NCBI GenBank assembly: GCA_961205875.1
Contig: OY540822.1
Span: forward strand, 14,324,501-14,388,500
Length of the DNA stretch: 64,000 nt
Direction: 5' to 3'
Origin: Sialis fuliginosa
Taxonomy: Eukaryota; Arthropoda; Insecta; Megaloptera; Sialidae
The position numbers were made by a program, and so were the translations under genes. The notes under the pieces are model-generated. The model had not been told where the DNA came from and ran no database searches. It saw only the letters and a program-made list of their open reading frames with translations. Positions 24,475-36,035 of this stretch are shown here, piece after piece (position 1 is the stretch's first letter; every line of letters starts with the position of its first letter).

Positions 24475-27400
24475 ATGCAATTAAGGGTTAAAGATAATAG
24501 TGTAAGCTACATTTAAAAAAAAAACTGGAGTCTCCTCGATCGCGCCAAGTTGAGATATTAACTATTCAATTTACTTCTTTGTTAGCGTATGAGTTTTAAT
24601 TTGTTTTTTTAGTTTTAACTTGTTTTAAAAAAGGGAAGGAGCACGCGAAGGTCTTTAAGTGCGTGATGCTCTTAAAGATAATAGTGTAAGCTACATTTTA
24701 AAAAAAAACTGGAGTCTCTTCGATCGCGCCAAGCTGAGATATTAACTATTCAATTTACTTCTTTGTTAGCGTATGAGTTTTAATTTGTTTTTTTAGTTTT
24801 AACTTGTTTTTAAAAAGGGAAGGAGCACGCGAAGGTCTTTAAGTGCGTGATGCTCTTAAAGATAATAGTGTAAGCTACATTTAAAAAAAAAACTGGAGTC
24901 TCTTCGATCGCGCCAAGCTGAGATATTAACTATTCAATTTACTTCTTTGTTAGCGTATGAGTTTTAATTTGTTTTTTTAGTTTTAACTTGTTTTTAAAAA
25001 GGGAAGGAGCACGCGAAGGTCTTTAAGTGCGTGATGCTCTTAAAGATAATAGTGTAAGCTACATTTTAAAAAAAAATTGGAGTCTCTTCGATCGCGCCAA
25101 GCTGAGATATTAACTATTCAATTTACTTCTTTGTTAGCGTATGAGTTTTAATTTGTTTTTTTAGTTTTAACTTGTTTTTAAAAAGGGAAGGAGCACGCGA
25201 AGGTCTTTAAGTGCGTGATGCTCTTAAAGATAATAGTGTAAGCTACATTTTAAAAAAAAACTGGAGTCTCTTCGATCGCGCTAAGCTGAGATATTAACTA
25301 TTCAATTTACTTCTTTGTTAGCGTATGAGTTTTAATTTGTTTTTTTAGTTTTAACTTGTTTTTAAAAAGGGAAGGAGCACGCGAAGGTCTTTAAGTGCGT
25401 GATGCTCTTAAAGATAATAGTGTAAGCTACATTTTAAAAAAAAACTGGAGTCTCTTCGATCGCGCCAAGCTGAGATATTAACTATTCAATTTACTTCTTT
25501 GTTAGCGTATGAGTTTTAATTTGTTTTTTTAGTTTTAACTTGTTTTTAAAAAGGGAAGGAGCACGCGAAGGTCTTTAAGTGCGTGATGCTCTTAAAGATA
25601 ATAGTGTAAGCTACATTTTAAAAAAAAACTGGAGTCTCTTCGATCGCGCCAAGCTGAGATATTAACTATTCAATTTACTTCTTTGTTAGCGTATGAGTTT
25701 TAATTTGTTTTTTTAGTTTTAACTTGTTTTTAAAAAGGGAAGGAGCACGCGAAGGTCTTTAAGTGCGTGATGCTCTTAAAGATAATAGTGTAAGCTACAT
25801 TTTAAAAAAAAACTGGAGTCTCTTCGATCGCGCCAAGCTGAGATATTAACTATTCAATTTACTTCTTTGTTAGCGTATGAGTTTTAATTTGTTTTTTTAG
25901 TTTTAACTTGTTTTTAAAAAGGGAAGGAGCACGCGAAGGTCTTTAAGTGCGTGATGCTCTTAAAGATAATAGTGTAAGCTACATTTAAAAAAAAAACTGG
26001 AGTCTCTTCGATCGCGCCAAGCTGAGATATTAACTATTCAATTTACTTCTTTGTTAGCGTATGAGTTTTAATTTGTTTTTTTAGTTTTAACTTGTTTTTA
26101 AAAAGGGAAGGAGCACGCGAAGGTCTTTAAGTGCGTGATGCTCTTAAAGATAATAGTGTAAGCTACATTTTAAAAAAAAACTGGAGTCTCTTCGATCGCG
26201 CCAAGCTGAGATATTAACTATTCAATTTACTTCTTTGTTAGCGTATGAGTTTTAATTTGTTTTTTTAGTTTTAACTTGTTTTTAAAAAGGGAAGGAGCAC
26301 GCGAAGGTCTTTAAGTGCGTGATGCTCTTAAAGATAATAGTGTAAGCTACATTTAAAAAAAAAACTGGAGTCTCTTCGATCGCGCCAAGCTGAGATATTA
26401 ACTATTCAATTTACTTCTTTGTTAGCGTATGAGTTTTAATTTGTTTTTTTAGTTTTAACTTGTTTTTAAAAAGGGAAGGAGCACGCGAAGGTCTTTAAGT
26501 GCGTGATGCTCTTAAAGATAATAGTGTAAGCTACATTTTAAAAAAAAACTGGAGTCTCTTCGATCGCGCCAAGCTGAGATATTAACTATTCAATTTACTT
26601 CTTTGTTAGCGTATGAGTTTTAATTTGTTTTTTTAGTTTTAACTTGTTTTTAAAAAGGGAAGGAGCACGCGAAGGTCTTTAAGTGCGTGATGCTCTTAAA
26701 GATAATAGTGTAAGCTACATTTAAAAAAAAAACTGGAGTCTCTTCGATCGCGCCAAGCTGAGATATTAACTATTCAATTTACTTCTTTGTTAGCGTATGA
26801 GTTTTAATTTGTTTTTTTAGTTTTAACTTGTTTTTAAAAAGGGAAGGAGCACGCGAAGGTCTTTAAGTGCGTGATGCTCTTAAAGATAATAGTGTAAGCT
26901 ACATTTTAAAAAAAAACTGGAGTCTCTTCGATCGCGCTAAGCTGAGATATTAACTATTCAATTTACTTCTTTGTTAGCGTATGAGTTTTAATTTGTTTTT
27001 TTAGTTTTAACTTGTTTTTAAAAAGGGAAGGAGCACGCGAAGGTCTTTAAGTGCGTGATGCTCTTAAAGATAATAGTGTAAGCTACATTTTAAAAAAAAA
27101 CTGGAGTCTCTTCGATCGCGCTAAGCTGAGATATTAACTATTCAATTTACTTCTTTGTTAGCGTATGAGTTTTAATTTGTTTTTTTAGTTTTAACTTGTT
27201 TTTAAAAAGGGAAGGAGCACGCGAAGGTCTTTAAGTGCGTGATGCTCTTAAAGATAATAGTGTAAGCTACATTTTAAAAAAAAACTGGAGTCTCTTCGAT
27301 CGCGCCAAGCTGAGATATTAACTATTCAATTTACTTCTTTGTTAGCGTATGAGTTTTAATTTGTTTTTTTAGTTTTAACTTGTTTTTAAAAAGGGAAGGA

Positions 27401-28735
27401 GCACGCGAAGGTCTTTAAGTGCGTGATGCTCTTAAAGATAATAGTGTAAGCTACATTTTAAAAAAAAACTGGAGTCTCTTCGATCGCGCCAAGCTGAGAT
27501 ATTAACTATTCAATTTACTTCTTTGTTAGCGTATGAGTTTTAATTTGTTTTTTTAGTTTTAACTTGTTTTTAAAAAGGGAAGGAGCACGCGAAGGTCTTT
27601 AAGTGCGTGATGCTCTTAAAGATAATAGTGTAAGCTACATTTTAAAAAAAAACTGGAGTCTCTTCGATCGCGCCAAGCTGAGATATTAACTATTCAATTT
27701 ACTTCTTTGTTAGCGTATGAGTTTTAATTTGTTTTTTTAGTTTTAACTTGTTTTTAAAAAGGGAAGGAGCACGCGAAGGTCTTTAAGTGCGTGATGCTCT
27801 TAAAGATAATAGTGTAAGCTACATTTAAAAAAAAAACTGGAGTCTCTTCGATCGCGCCAAGCTGAGATATTAACTATTCAATTTACTTCTTTGTTAGCGT
27901 ATGAGTTTTAATTTGTTTTTTTAGTTTTAACTTGTTTTTAAAAAGGGAAGGAGCACGCGAAGGTCTTTAAGTGCGTGATGCTCTTAAAGATAATAGTGTA
28001 AGCTACATTTTAAAAAAAAACTGGAGTCTCTTCGATCGCGCTAAGCTGAGATATTAACTATTCAATTTACTTCTTTGTTAGCGTATGAGTTTTAATTTGT
28101 TTTTTTAGTTTTAACTTGTTTTTAAAAAGGGAAGGAGCACGCGAAGGTCTTTAAGTGCGTGATGCTCTTAAAGATAATAGTGTAAGCTACATTTTAAAAA
28201 AAAACTGGAGTCTCTTCGATCGCGCTAAGCTGAGATATTAACTATTCAATTTACTTCTTTGTTAGCGTATGAGTTTTAATTTGTTTTTTTAGTTTTAACT
28301 TGTTTTTAAAAAGGGAAGGAGCACGCGAAGGTCTTTAAGTGCGTGATGCTCTTAAAGATAATAGTGTAAGCTACATTTTAAAAAAAAACTGGAGTCTCTT
28401 CGATCGCGCCAAGCTGAGATATTAACTATTCAATTTACTTCTTTGTTAGCGTATGAGTTTTAATTTGTTTTTTTTTAGTTTTAACTTGTTTTTAAAAAGG
28501 GAAGGAGCACGCGAAGGTCTTTAAGTGCGTGATGCTCTTAAAGATAATAGTGTAAGCTACATTTTAAAAAAAAACTGGAGTCTCGATCGCACCAAGCTGA
28601 GATATTAACTATTCAATTTACTTCTTTGTTAGCGTATGAGTTTTTATTTGTTTTTTTAGTTTTAACTTGTTTTTAAAAAGGGAAGTAGCACGCGAAGGTC
28701 TTTAAGTGCGTGATGCTCTTAACCCTTAATTGCAT
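24475..28735. mobile_element. TIR-bounded structure carrying the array, nested in the hAT
   Basis: A perfect 17-bp inverted repeat, ATGCAATTAAGGGTTAA at 24,475-24,491 and its reverse complement at 28,719-28,735, frames the tandem array. The innermost bases of the repeat are also the first and last bases of the array units. Reading TTAA|GGG inward would fit a piggyBac-like element with TTAA target sites (24,481-24,484 and 28,726-28,729), but the inversion extends past TTAA, so the class is uncertain. No coding sequence lies between the ends. Confidence 0.65.
24491..28722. repeat. Satellite array: 23 tandem units of 184 bp
   Basis: Each unit runs from agataatagtgtaagctac to gtgcgtgatgctcttaa. 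Successive 'gataatag' starts fall at 24,493, 24,677, 24,861, 25,045, 25,229 and so on every 184 bp to 28,543. The only length changes are +2 (T run in unit 22) and -3 (unit 23). Units are nearly identical. Recurrent variants are a T3A10 run in place of T4A9 (units 1, 3, 9, 11, 13, 19) and cgctaagc for cgccaagc (units 5, 14, 15, 20, 21). Units 1 and 23 carry the most private changes. Each unit ends in an imperfect hairpin (gagcacgc...gcgtgatgctc). Stops occur in all frames, so it is not coding. Confidence 0.97.
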
Positions 28736-28800
28736 CTTGTTAACATTCGTGAACAATGTTTTCAAAGGTATCTATTAGCAAAAATGTACAATATTTTTTA

Positions 28801-28836
28801 GCCTTTGCGATTCTGGCGCCCCAGGCGAAATTTCTT
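28801..28836 (+). repeat. Second copy of the hAT left subterminal sequence
   Basis: 'gcctttgcgattctggcgccccaggcgaaatttc' repeats the sequence starting at 24,367, just inside the hAT left end. A run of 12 C follows at 28,843-28,854. It suggests either an internal duplication of the left end or two overlapping hAT copies, with the array inserted between them. Confidence 0.85.
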
Positions 28837-29002
28837 TTGACGCCCCCCCCCCCCTTTCCACCGCCACAGTGACGATCATTAAAAATTATCCGCACAAAAA
28901 AAAAAAAAAGCGTGAGAAAATTATCTTGTTATTAATTCATTAGTGTAATATAATAATATAATATAACATATAATTGATAAATAATATATAATATAACTAA
29001 AA

Positions 29003-29325
29003 TTATATAAAAGATTTCTTCCTGGCTTTCATATCTGCAAAATTATCGATTGCTGTCTCAAAATTGAGGTTTGCTACAACCTTATTTTCAATTGAAAGAA
29101 TAGCCAAATTATTCAACCTATCTTCTATCATAGTCGATTGCAAATAAGTTTTTATGAATTATTTTAATTTACTAAAACTTCTTTCACCACTAGCTACACT
29201 AACCGGAATTGTTACAAGAATTAGCAAAGCCACCCACAGATTTGGCACTGTGCTTTTCAAGTTTTGTAAAAAAATGTTTAATAAATAATTTATTTTTGAT
29301 TTAAGCATTTTATTAAGTAAAATGA
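29003..29325 (-). pseudogene. Broken hAT transposase C-terminus (dimerisation domain)
   Basis: Minus-strand translation from about 29,325 gives a run including NLKSTVPNLWVALLILVTIP and ASGERSFSKLK, then FIKTYLQSTM, EDRLNNLAILSIEN and FADMKARKKSF before a stop at 29,005-29,003. This is the conserved C-terminal dimerisation region of hAT transposases of the zinc-finger MYM/TTF type (YPNLW...VASxERSFSKLKLIKTYLRS). An in-frame stop (29,161-29,159) follows SFSKLK where the family has leucine. The catalytic and DNA-binding parts are missing. It lies in the right part of the 5.1-kb hAT element and reads toward the array. A functional protein is not expected. Confidence 0.85.
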
Positions 29326-29497
29326 ATTATTTTGCAGAAAAAATCAAAACTATTATTCAAAAAATATATATAGCTTAAATTTGGCGCCCTAGAACAGAAC
29401 ATAGAAAAAAAGTTTAAAATAATTGGCGCCCCCACGAAATTAGCGCCCCAGGCTGTCGCCTGGGTCGCCTGGCCGTTCGGCCGGCCCTGGCTATATA

Positions 29498-30179
29498 TAT
29501 ATATTTTTTTGAAACTAGTAAAATGAGTTATTTATATAATAGTTCATGCAGTCATTGCTTTTGAAATAAACGGGTTAAAATAATACGCGTGTTATAAGAT
29601 ATATTTATGTACAAGTGAATTTTAAAAATGTTCTAAAAATTAAAAATCGCCATAAGGCCAACTTTTTCTAATTACGATCCACTGTGCAACCGGGGAATTC
29701 TTGCTGTGTTGCAAACCACTGATTCTGTAAATGTTTTGATTGTATGGATAACCGCTATTATAAAATATAAATAAATCTGCAAATAAATACATTAATAATA
29801 AATAATTAACTAATTACAGAACAAAAAAAATATTTATATTAATTTAATTAATTGTAGTTGAAAGTTCCAAAAAGATAAAAATTTATTTATATATTGGTGC
29901 ACCATTTACTATAATTACGTAAAAAATCTCAGCTTTCTAGGTAAAACGGTTCAATAGTTTCATGTCAATGATAGATAGACAGACAGACACTATGTCTCGC
30001 TCCAATCAAATATAAATAAACAATAAACAATGAAATCATTCACATTATGGTATCGGTCAGAGCTCGGCCAATCACGCTCCGATACGATAAATGTAGTAAA
30101 TTTGCCGGATGACCCTACGTGTTAATTTTTCCCGATTCAAAAAGAACCTTAAAAATATAGAAAAGTATATTTTGAAATC
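29498..30179. other. AT-rich intergenic sequence
   Basis: No gene is seen. 'aaaacggttcaatagtttcatg...agacagacagacac' at about 29,942-29,990 is a common insect repeat tail. A more balanced segment at 30,050-30,120 is unexplained. Confidence 0.4.
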
Positions 30180-30350
30180 AGTTAAATTTTTTTTTATTTT
30201 TCCCTTTTGGGTGACGTATCTTCAAAGTCCATAATCAGATTCTGATAAAATTTATATGGGACTACCTCAAGAGTATATTCTTTTAAGCAATAAAAAAATC
30301 TGCCAAATTGGTGCATATTTGTTTTTTTTTTAAGTCTGTTAGAAATAAAT
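30180..30350 (+). repeat. Repeat family R4, copy 2
   Basis: 'tttttcccttttgggtgacgtatc', 'ataatcagattctgataaaatttata' and 'ctcaagagtatattcttt' match the R4 copy at 14,110-14,215 with moderate divergence. Confidence 0.6.
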
Positions 30351-32394
30351 AAATATATTTTATTCTAGTTAAAAATTATTTTAAAAATGTTGAGAGCCCC
30401 TGGTTGATTTCACACAGATTTTGATTTAATTTCCATTCAGCGTACATTCACTTAATACTTATTATATTAAATTACTTAGGATACAAATTTTAGATAACAT
30501 TATTCATATATGAGATTTGTACTTGACTCTCTTGAATTATTGTTGAATTTCCTTCTTCACAAAGATGCAAATCTGCTTTTCCTAAATATATTAACTTCAG
30601 AAAACACATTACTTGGTAACTAAAAGGAAATCTAATCAAAAAGAGGGTTCGAGTAATAGGTAAATGATACAAGCGTACAATTTCCCGTCAATATCAATAA
30701 ACAATCATTTCAAAAGGAAGTTGATTCAACCGATCTTGATTAAAATTTAAACAGATTTCATCGATCTTAATAACTCATGTAGGAATTACTGCATTAATTT
30801 ATGTAGTTGGAAAATTGTAAATAGAAAGAAAAATATAAAAATTTCTAAGGATAGAGCAAAAGGTAATTATATTTTGTAAAAGAGAAATATAGTAAGCGTA
30901 GAGCAAAAAGCAAAAAGAAGGTAAATGCAGTTACAAATTTTTCTTAAAATAACCACCATTTTTCTTAAATAAAACATTTAAAATTTTAAATGATATTTTT
31001 TACTTTAGTATTTGTCGTTAGTACTTGGTAGTCCCACCAATTCCATATTTTTTCAAATTTTTTGAGCTTGAAGTTTTTTTAGGGTTTCTTTGGAACCCTA
31101 AAAATTAAAATATAAAAACAAAATTTTCATTTTGGCACCCCTAATGAAAGGGAACCGCAGACAATCACATGTTAAATATAATGGAATTGAAATTTTTATG
31201 ATGCAAGAATATTATTTATCTTTTTGTTTATTATCGTACCCCAAAATACTACTCTTTGATTTAAATAGCTTTCGCTATACGTGAGTTGGTAATACAGAGT
31301 TCTGTTTTATAAATTAATTATCTATTAATTTTATACTGACATGTCAAAATGCGATCAATTAGTGTGCTTCTTAATTATTAAAAAAACAAAGTTATTTTAC
31401 ATTACTTAATATTAAATACAATCTAGAGTAATCGTGTAGTGTTATAGTTGACAGTTAGCCATTAATTAAGTGTTAAATATTATTAAATTTAAAATAAACT
31501 TATAAAAACAATGTGTGAATTTATTTGCATCTTACAAAATGGCGATATAAAAAAGGTATTGTACAACTATTATTAATTTAAATTCTAATCATCGAAATTG
31601 CAACGCTTGCTTCGGAGTTACGGCATACATATTTTCAAAAATGATTTTACAACCGGAAACGGATGTTTACTCTTGTCATTTTTATAATTTTTCGATTTTT
31701 TTTTGAAACGGGCGAATAAGAAAAAAAATCTATTGGATCAAAGTTGTATATCTATAATTTATGTCCTATTCTTATTTGAAGTGAAACTTCTTTAGCGAGA
31801 CTGAATTTAAATGACTTCCTACAAGTTACAGTAGATATACTCGTAGCACATTCTACTCTATTTTAACACATCAACACGTGATTTTTTAGTAGTGACGTCG
31901 GGACACCCATATTCTCCTAATTAATTAAAAAGTTAAATAGGTACTCAATTACACGCGGGTTTACTGTATAATAAAAAAGGACCACTTATAATAATAAATA
32001 TATATCGAGAAAAAAGAAACGAAAATCTAATATAATTATTTAATAAAATAAAAGTAAAATGACAAGCACACCTAAAAGAAAAATACCAGTTACGGAAAAT
32101 GTTATCCAGAACTAACATAAAAATTTATGAGATACAAGATTATACATAACTGTGATACTTTTCTTTATAACGGTTTATCAAAATGCTTTTAGTATCGATT
32201 TTCAAAAATAAAATTAAACACTACCTGCAGTTCTTATTCTTCGTTTTCTTACAAATATATCAATATTTAAAACTTACTAAACCATACATTTCATTTAGAG
32301 TATTATTTCTATCTACGCGGTTAATTGGTTCCTCAGAATTACAGTGTAAATGAAATCAGCGAAAATAGAGCCATTAATACCCATATAAAACGAA
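30351..32394. other. AT-rich intergenic sequence
   Basis: No gene recognised. 'tagggtttctttggaacccta' near 31,080 is a small hairpin-forming sequence. 'tctacgcggttaattggttcctcagaattacagtgtaaa' near 32,314 resembles 'cttacacggttaataagttccacggatttaccgtgtaaa' near 9,517, indicating another decayed shared repeat. Confidence 0.4.
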
Positions 32395-32765
32395 TAAATT
32401 ATTCTAAATTCGATATATTTTACATTCACTGATAGTTTTTTTTTTTTTTAATTATAACATTTTATTTTGTTTATGTTTTTTCTCCAATAATGGATAAAGT
32501 AAAATCAGTAATGGACACGCAGTGATAGACATTTGCTAATGTTTACAAAATTATAAATATATGACACAAAAGTTATAAAATCGTTAAATTTGAAACAATG
32601 CGAATCATAATTAGTTCAAATGTCCACCATTTTGACACCTATTAGCCGATTGTCATCAAATTAAACTGTTTTATAGTTAAGTGTCTATAGATTATGATTC
32701 AGTAATGGTAGTAATCAAATATCAACAAATATTTATAATTTAGTACATTTAATTAAACACTGGTG
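32395..32765 (+). mobile_element. Repeat family R5, copy 2
   Basis: Contains 'ttattttgtttatgttttttctcc', 'cagtaatggacac', 'gctaatg', 'gacacaaaagttataaaat', 'gtccaccattttgacacc', 'ccgattgtcatcaaatta' and 'tagtacatttaattaaacac'. It matches the reverse of 42,720-43,100 along its length. Confidence 0.75.
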
Positions 32766-33832
32766 TAGGTCAGAAAGATGAAAAAGGAAACAATTAAATT
32801 TTATTTGAGCGGTACGCATGTAGGTACATAGGGTTAAATAAAAATAAATGAATGAGCAAAAACAAGAGGAAGGTTGTCTAAATGTAATGTATTGACACTA
32901 TATTGTATAGAAGAACAAAATTGAGGTTTGCTAAAACAAATTGTGTAACTATACAATTATGAGAAAGCGAGAGTGGTAAAATGGACGATGAAAATAATAA
33001 TTATTAAAATTTAAAACGAGATGCTTTGTATTAGTAAAATGGGGAACGCGGCGTTTTGTTGGGTAAAGTAATTCGGTTGTTTAGGAAAATGAACCGCAGG
33101 GAATGTTCAAATCATTGGCGTCGATTTCGCGGGGTTAAACATTTATTTTTAATAAGATTAACTATCTTCATCTTAACTTATTTAGTCAGACTAGCACAAG
33201 ACTTTCTTATACGATTATCTATGTGTCTATTTTATTATTATAAACAAATATTTCCGCGCTTAAAAAAATAGGGTTATTCTGCCAAAAATTTGTAACAAAT
33301 TGTTTTGTATTCATAAAAATGTGAATAGATAAAAAAATGGTTTTTCGGTAATAACAACATAACTACAAAAATGGTTCAGTTACTTATATTTTAATTATGT
33401 TTAGGTTTTATAAATATTTCTTAAAACCCGCCACTGATATCATATAACTGCTAGGCGTCATGTAAAAACATAAAAGGAAATAATACTCGCAATTTTAAAT
33501 ATTAACAAGTAACATACCAAACATGAGGGTTCGCTCGAAGTTTTGCGGCCGTTACAAGATTTTTCATTTTCATATACCGGAAAATGTTAAACTTATATAA
33601 GCAATTTTATACAAAGTAATAAAAAGTGATTTATATTTTATCTAAAGAATATATAATCACATTTACAAGTACATATTAACCTTAATTATTGTATTAATTA
33701 TAAAACGAAAATAAGGACATTTTTGATTAAAACTCAAAATAGACGTTTATCTATTAAAGAAATATATTTAAAGGTAATATAAAACATGTATTATTAATTT
33801 ATTTTATTAGATAGTTTGTTATTTAACCCTTT
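32766..33832. other. AT-rich intergenic sequence
   Basis: No gene recognised. The 71-codon plus frame at 33,056-33,271 lacks a domain. Confidence 0.4.
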
Positions 33833-33836
33833 CAGC

Positions 33837-33933
33837 CCTGAGTTTTTAATAGTGAAAATAAATTTTAAAATCACTAATCAAAAGTACGGATTGACTCAGC
33901 AAGTAGAGCCCTGTAAATGTTATAGTGAAAGGG
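33837..33933. mobile_element. Short piggyBac-like MITE
   Basis: This 97-bp unit is flanked by TTAA at 33,833-33,836 and 33,934-33,937, with ends CCCTTTCA and TGAAAGGG reading inward (one base of the right end, TGAAAGGG, is offset by 'agtg'). A diverged relative begins at 45,488, and another TTAACCCTTTC end lies near 62,760. TTAA target sites and CCC ends indicate a piggyBac-derived family. It has no coding capacity. Confidence 0.65.
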
Positions 33934-33937
33934 TTAA

Positions 33938-35044
33938 GAAGGGATTTATATGTAGGTTATTTTCAATACGTTGTTATGAAGAGCAGGAATAAATAAAATG
34001 TGGAACCACCATTGTAAGATGTTGGATCTAACCTCTTAAAAATCTAAACGCCCTCGAATACAGGGAAGTTAAGAATATGATAATATCGATAGCGGCATAA
34101 ATTTTCAAATAACGACAAAACCTGTACAAATTTACAAAATAAACAGAAAGCACACACAAAAAAAGAAAAATAAATTTATCAAGTTAAAGTGCAACAGCTC
34201 TCATATGTAATCTTGTTGAGAAGATCGAAAAGAAGCGATATTAAACAGATCCTACAGATAAATGGGCTTACATAAGTCAGAAGAAGAACTTTCCACGTAA
34301 AATGGTTACAGAAATAAAAACTTGACAATACACTTTATAGGCGGTTTCGGTCCAACGAAAAAACGGGGTGCATATATAAATATACAATACAGGATGGTTG
34401 TGTACAGACTGTCTCGCTATAACGCCAAAATATTTTCTTCAAATCCGTTTCATTCTTATACATTTTTACTAAAAAGTATCAACTGTAAATTTTCTTAATA
34501 CGTGCCTGATCTAATTGTATAATATCAACTACCTTTGATTTTTTTAGTGAAATTAGTAGTTTTCTTATTAAATCGAAACAGACAGGCAAAAATAACATAG
34601 TTAGGCTATAAAATGCATACCCAAAATAAAATTAAACAATTAACTAAATACGGTACATAAAAATAAACTTTAAACAATTAAAAAAAATTGACCTAATGAA
34701 CTGTATCTCTATTTTTATGGCAGACAATTAAAACCAATCGATATATGTAGTTTATACTATAATATACTCTTTCAGAAAATGTAATCTTTTCAGGAGATTG
34801 GTGAAGAAATTAAAAAAATAATACGCAAAACAAATTTACACCACATTTTCAAGCAAAACTAGTAAAACCAGAATTTTTGCATTGGCCCCCACATCGTATC
34901 GCGGGCCCACAAGCTAGAAACCTGCCCCCCCCCCCCTCAAATGAAAAGTTCACCGGTTATCAATAAATTAAAAAATATATATTTTTTATTTTTTAACCTA
35001 ATGTTTTTCTCGATCGGATTATTGTATTTATTAGTATAAAAGTA
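33938..35044. other. AT-rich intergenic sequence
   Basis: No gene recognised. 'aatacaggatggttgtgtac' near 34,385 and a GC-rich patch with 12 C in a row at 34,925-34,936 (preceded by 'gcccccacatcgtatcgcgggccc') hint at fragments of further transposon ends. Confidence 0.4.
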
Positions 35045-35046
35045 TA

Positions 35047-35384
35047 CAGTGTATTCAAAGTTGATTAAGTCATAGAAAATTTAACATGGGGACAATTAGA
35101 AATGTTGTAGTAACCTTTGGTCAAATTTAACGATGTGTCATTGGTGCGTTTTTTTAGTATTTAATTAGTATTTTGTTTTCAAATTTATATCTGCCAAAAA
35201 ATATTATTATAATTTTATCTAGGATGCTTACTTTAATTTCTATTAAAGTTGAAAACAAAATACTGTTGATTAATTTAAAATTTATCAGTTATTTTCGAGG
35301 CGGCATTTCAAAATGCACCAATGACACATTTCTAATTGCCCCCATGTTAAATTTCCTATGTCTTAATCGACTTTGAATACACTG
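35047..35384. mobile_element. Tc1/mariner-type MITE, family M1 copy 1
   Basis: This 338-bp element has TA at 35,045-35,046 and 35,385-35,386. The ends CAGTGTATTCAAAGTTGATTAAG and the inverse CTTAATCGACTTTGAATACACTG extend into about 60-bp near-perfect inverted arms. The left arm has an extra segment of about 30 bp ('ttgtagtaacctttggtcaaatttaacg') absent from the right arm. The 67-codon plus frame inside is not a transposase. Confidence 0.85.
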
Positions 35385-35386
35385 TA

Positions 35387-36032
35387 TAAGAACCAATCGT
35401 ATGTATGTAATTTTTACCTCTGTATACAATGACCCTATTCACGCAGTGTTTTTCTACGATCGCATTGCTGTTATGAAGCGAAGTATTACTGTATTCATAT
35501 CTGACTCTATTGTTCGGCAGACGGTTCACAATTGAGTTAGTTTCTTTTCCTTACACATGCCGCTTCCATTGGAAAAACTGTTACCATTCAAGATCTGTGA
35601 CATTTGATACATTTTTCATTTTTACTTACATACTTTTCTCTCGAGTATTTTTTTACTCAGGATTCTCACTTATGATCTTATAGATGTTTCTTTTTTTCCG
35701 CTTTCCCTTATCTTTTGTTCCAATGTTCCCAGGTGTTATATCTGATAGTTTGTCTCATGAATAACAGATGTAGATATAATAGCCATATTAACCATCCAAC
35801 AATTTCTATACTATCTGGTTAAAACTTAATGCAATATAATCTTATCAGTTATGATACAAACCGGAAATAATTAAACCCAATGTTTATTAGATTTTATATT
35901 ATTTAATTAAATAACTATAGGTTAACATCACAATCAATTACACTGGGTAACAAAAAATACCTGAAATACTTGAATAGGCGATCTAGAACCAAATCCGTTC
36001 CCTAAATTGCTCAATTAATTCAATACGTAGTC
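35387..36032. other. Intergenic sequence without recognised genes
   Basis: A slightly GC-richer region near 35,430-35,600 has no frame or repeat that I recognise. Confidence 0.35.
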
Positions 36033-36035
36033 TAA

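Larger units (their letters stand above)
24359..29489 (-). mobile_element. 5.1-kb hAT element containing a satellite array
   Basis: The ends are CAGAGCCGGCC (24,359) and GGCCGGCCCTG (finishing 29,489), an 11-bp inversion with one mismatch. Identical 8-bp copies of gctatata flank it at 24,351-24,358 and 29,490-29,497, as expected for hAT insertion. Subterminal GGCGCCCC/CAGGCG motifs occur at both ends. Most of the interior is a 184-bp tandem array. The only transposase remnant is a broken C-terminus on the minus strand at 29,003-29,325. A partial second copy of the left end lies at 28,801-28,836. The element cannot make its own transposase. Confidence 0.9.

Noticed and set aside
24491-28722. 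Array considered as a CRISPR-like or coding tandem repeat
   Set aside because: Units are contiguous with no variable spacers, stops occur in all frames, and the surrounding DNA is eukaryotic transposon sequence.
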